Origin: Lactobacillus ultunensis DSM 16047
Lineage (GTDB): Bacteria > Bacillota > Bacilli > Lactobacillales > Lactobacillaceae
Length of the DNA: 43,691 bases
Direction: 5' to 3'
Assembly (NCBI RefSeq): GCF_001436305.1
Contig: NZ_AZFO01000017.1
Coordinates: forward strand, 1 to 43,691
Part shown: positions 43,375-43,691 of the stretch, in pieces
Numbering within the stretch: the first letter of the stretch is position 1
How the letters are laid out: each line of letters opens with the position of its first letter
Notes under the pieces: generated by a model
The model's input: only the letters and a program-made list of their open reading frames with translations
What the model was told of the DNA's origin: nothing
The model's database searches: none
Position numbers and translations under genes: made by a program

Positions 43375-43410
43375 AATTTTTCTCTTTTCTAACCATACTT
43401 TTCAATATTA

Positions 43411-43416
43411 ATTATA
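43411..43416 (-). promoter_or_regulatory. Probable -10 box of the esterase operon
   Basis: Minus-strand TATAAT 37 nt before the start codon, inside AT-rich inverted repeats; the -35 (TAGTTG) is poor. Confidence 0.4.
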
Positions 43417-43465
43417 ATTGAAAAAGCAATTTTCAACTAAAAAACAATTTTTTTCAAAAATACCC

Positions 43466-43494
43466 TTGCATTTTAAATCTAAATTCCCTATAAT
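43466..43494 (+). promoter_or_regulatory. Promoter of the tRNA-Arg gene
   Basis: Plus strand: -35 TTGCAT (43466-43471), 17-nt spacer, perfect -10 TATAAT (43489-43494), 37 nt before the mature tRNA end. Confidence 0.8.
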
Positions 43495-43531
43495 AATTTA
43501 TGTTCTGTTGAGGACATACAAACATACAGAT

Positions 43532-43605
43532 GGTCTGGTAGCTCAGCTGGATAGAGCAACAGTCTTCTAAACTGTGGGTCGTGGGTTCGAATCTCACCCG
43601 GATCA
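43532..43605 (+). tRNA. tRNA-Arg (anticodon TCT)
   Basis: A full cloverleaf can be drawn: acceptor GGTCTGG with CCGGATC (two G-U pairs), D stem GCTC/GAGC, anticodon stem ACAGT/ACTGT with loop CTTCTAA (TCT at 43566-43568), T arm GTGGG-TTCGAAT-CTCAC and discriminator A. It decodes AGA. CCA is not encoded (CTA follows), so it is added after transcription. Confidence 0.95.
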
Positions 43606-43612
43606 CTAGAAT

Positions 43613-43640
43613 AGCAACGCTTAAAAGCGTTGCTTTTTTG
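43613..43640 (+). terminator. Terminator after tRNA-Arg
   Basis: A 10-bp perfect inverted repeat AGCAACGCTT/AAGCGTTGCT followed by a T run, 7 nt after the tRNA. Confidence 0.9.
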
Positions 43641-43691
43641 TTATCTTAATACATAAAAGCCGTCTCAAATGATACAATCCCACTAAAGTGG
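43641..43691. other. Unassigned right-edge segment
   Basis: The last 51 bases hold no recognisable gene start. On the minus strand one frame is open from the edge to a TAA and would end ...SGIVSFETAFMY. The final 12 bases, CCACTAAAGTGG, form a small hairpin. This may be the 3' end of a neighbouring gene or an insertion-sequence edge. Confidence 0.25.

Noticed and set aside
1-43691. CRISPR array, prophage, toxin-antitoxin or defence island
   Set aside because: No repeated spacers, integrases, phage structural genes or known defence domains were seen; the window is mainly core housekeeping operons.

Overview
The window reads as a chromosomal segment of a low-GC lactic acid bacterium, most likely a Lactobacillus of the acidophilus/crispatus/helveticus group. 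Supporting signs are an oppDFBCA oligopeptide importer with tandem oppA genes, Firmicutes gene orders (recG-plsX-acpP; priA-fmt-rsmB-stp-prkC-rsgA-rpe-thiN; nusB-folD-xseA-xseB-ispA-tlyA-recN), strong AGGAGG ribosome sites with frequent TTG/GTG starts, and a GH25 lysozyme ending in S-layer-type (SLAP) cell-wall repeats. Species is an inference. Nearly all genes lie on the minus strand; the plus-strand exceptions are rpmB, one small orphan gene, the branched-chain aminotransferase and a tRNA-Arg.

Layout. 1-8 kb: peptide uptake, two oppA lipoprotein genes each with its own promoter, then oppC, oppB, oppF, oppD (transcribed oppD first). 8-13.4 kb: asp23-like gene, fakA, recG, plsX, acpP, covering fatty-acid/phospholipid supply plus a replication-repair helicase. 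13.5-13.8 kb: divergent rpmB. 13.9-24.8 kb: a long core operon beginning with gmk-rpoZ and continuing through priA, fmt, rsmB, the PP2C phosphatase/PASTA kinase pair, rsgA, rpe, thiN and a small unknown gene. 24.9-25.2 kb: orphan plus-strand gene. 25.3-34.2 kb: pepP, efp, asp23, nusB, folD, xseA, xseB, ispA, tlyA, recN and an ASCH-domain gene. 34.3-36.4 kb: L21 leader, rplU, rpmA, and a DUF2325 gene. 36.6-43.4 kb: branched-chain aminotransferase, a 59-residue tautomerase, a DUF2207 membrane protein coupled to a lipoprotein hydrolase, the SLAP lysozyme, and an esterase/ArsC-like pair. 43.5-43.7 kb: tRNA-Arg with promoter and terminator.

How it works together. The left part imports peptides that feed amino-acid needs. 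The central operons join lipid precursor supply (FakA, PlsX, ACP), nucleotide and transcription functions (Gmk, omega, NusB), translation maturation (Fmt, RsmB, RsgA, EF-P, L21, L27, L28), DNA repair (RecG, PriA, RecN, XseAB) and cell-wall sensing (PrkC/Stp). The right part is more accessory and envelope-directed.

I see no clear undescribed system, CRISPR array, prophage or complete insertion sequence. The most notable observations are: an apparent one-base deletion that cuts the C-terminal domain off the PASTA kinase gene, with the missing domain still readable in the next frame; an L27 gene that keeps an N-terminal leader while no prp protease gene lies between rplU and rpmA; an opp promoter whose -35 box sits in the loop of the acpP terminator; and terminators only 6-8 nt after nusB and rpoZ, inside what look like continuous operons. 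No gene-free stretch exceeds 300 bases.
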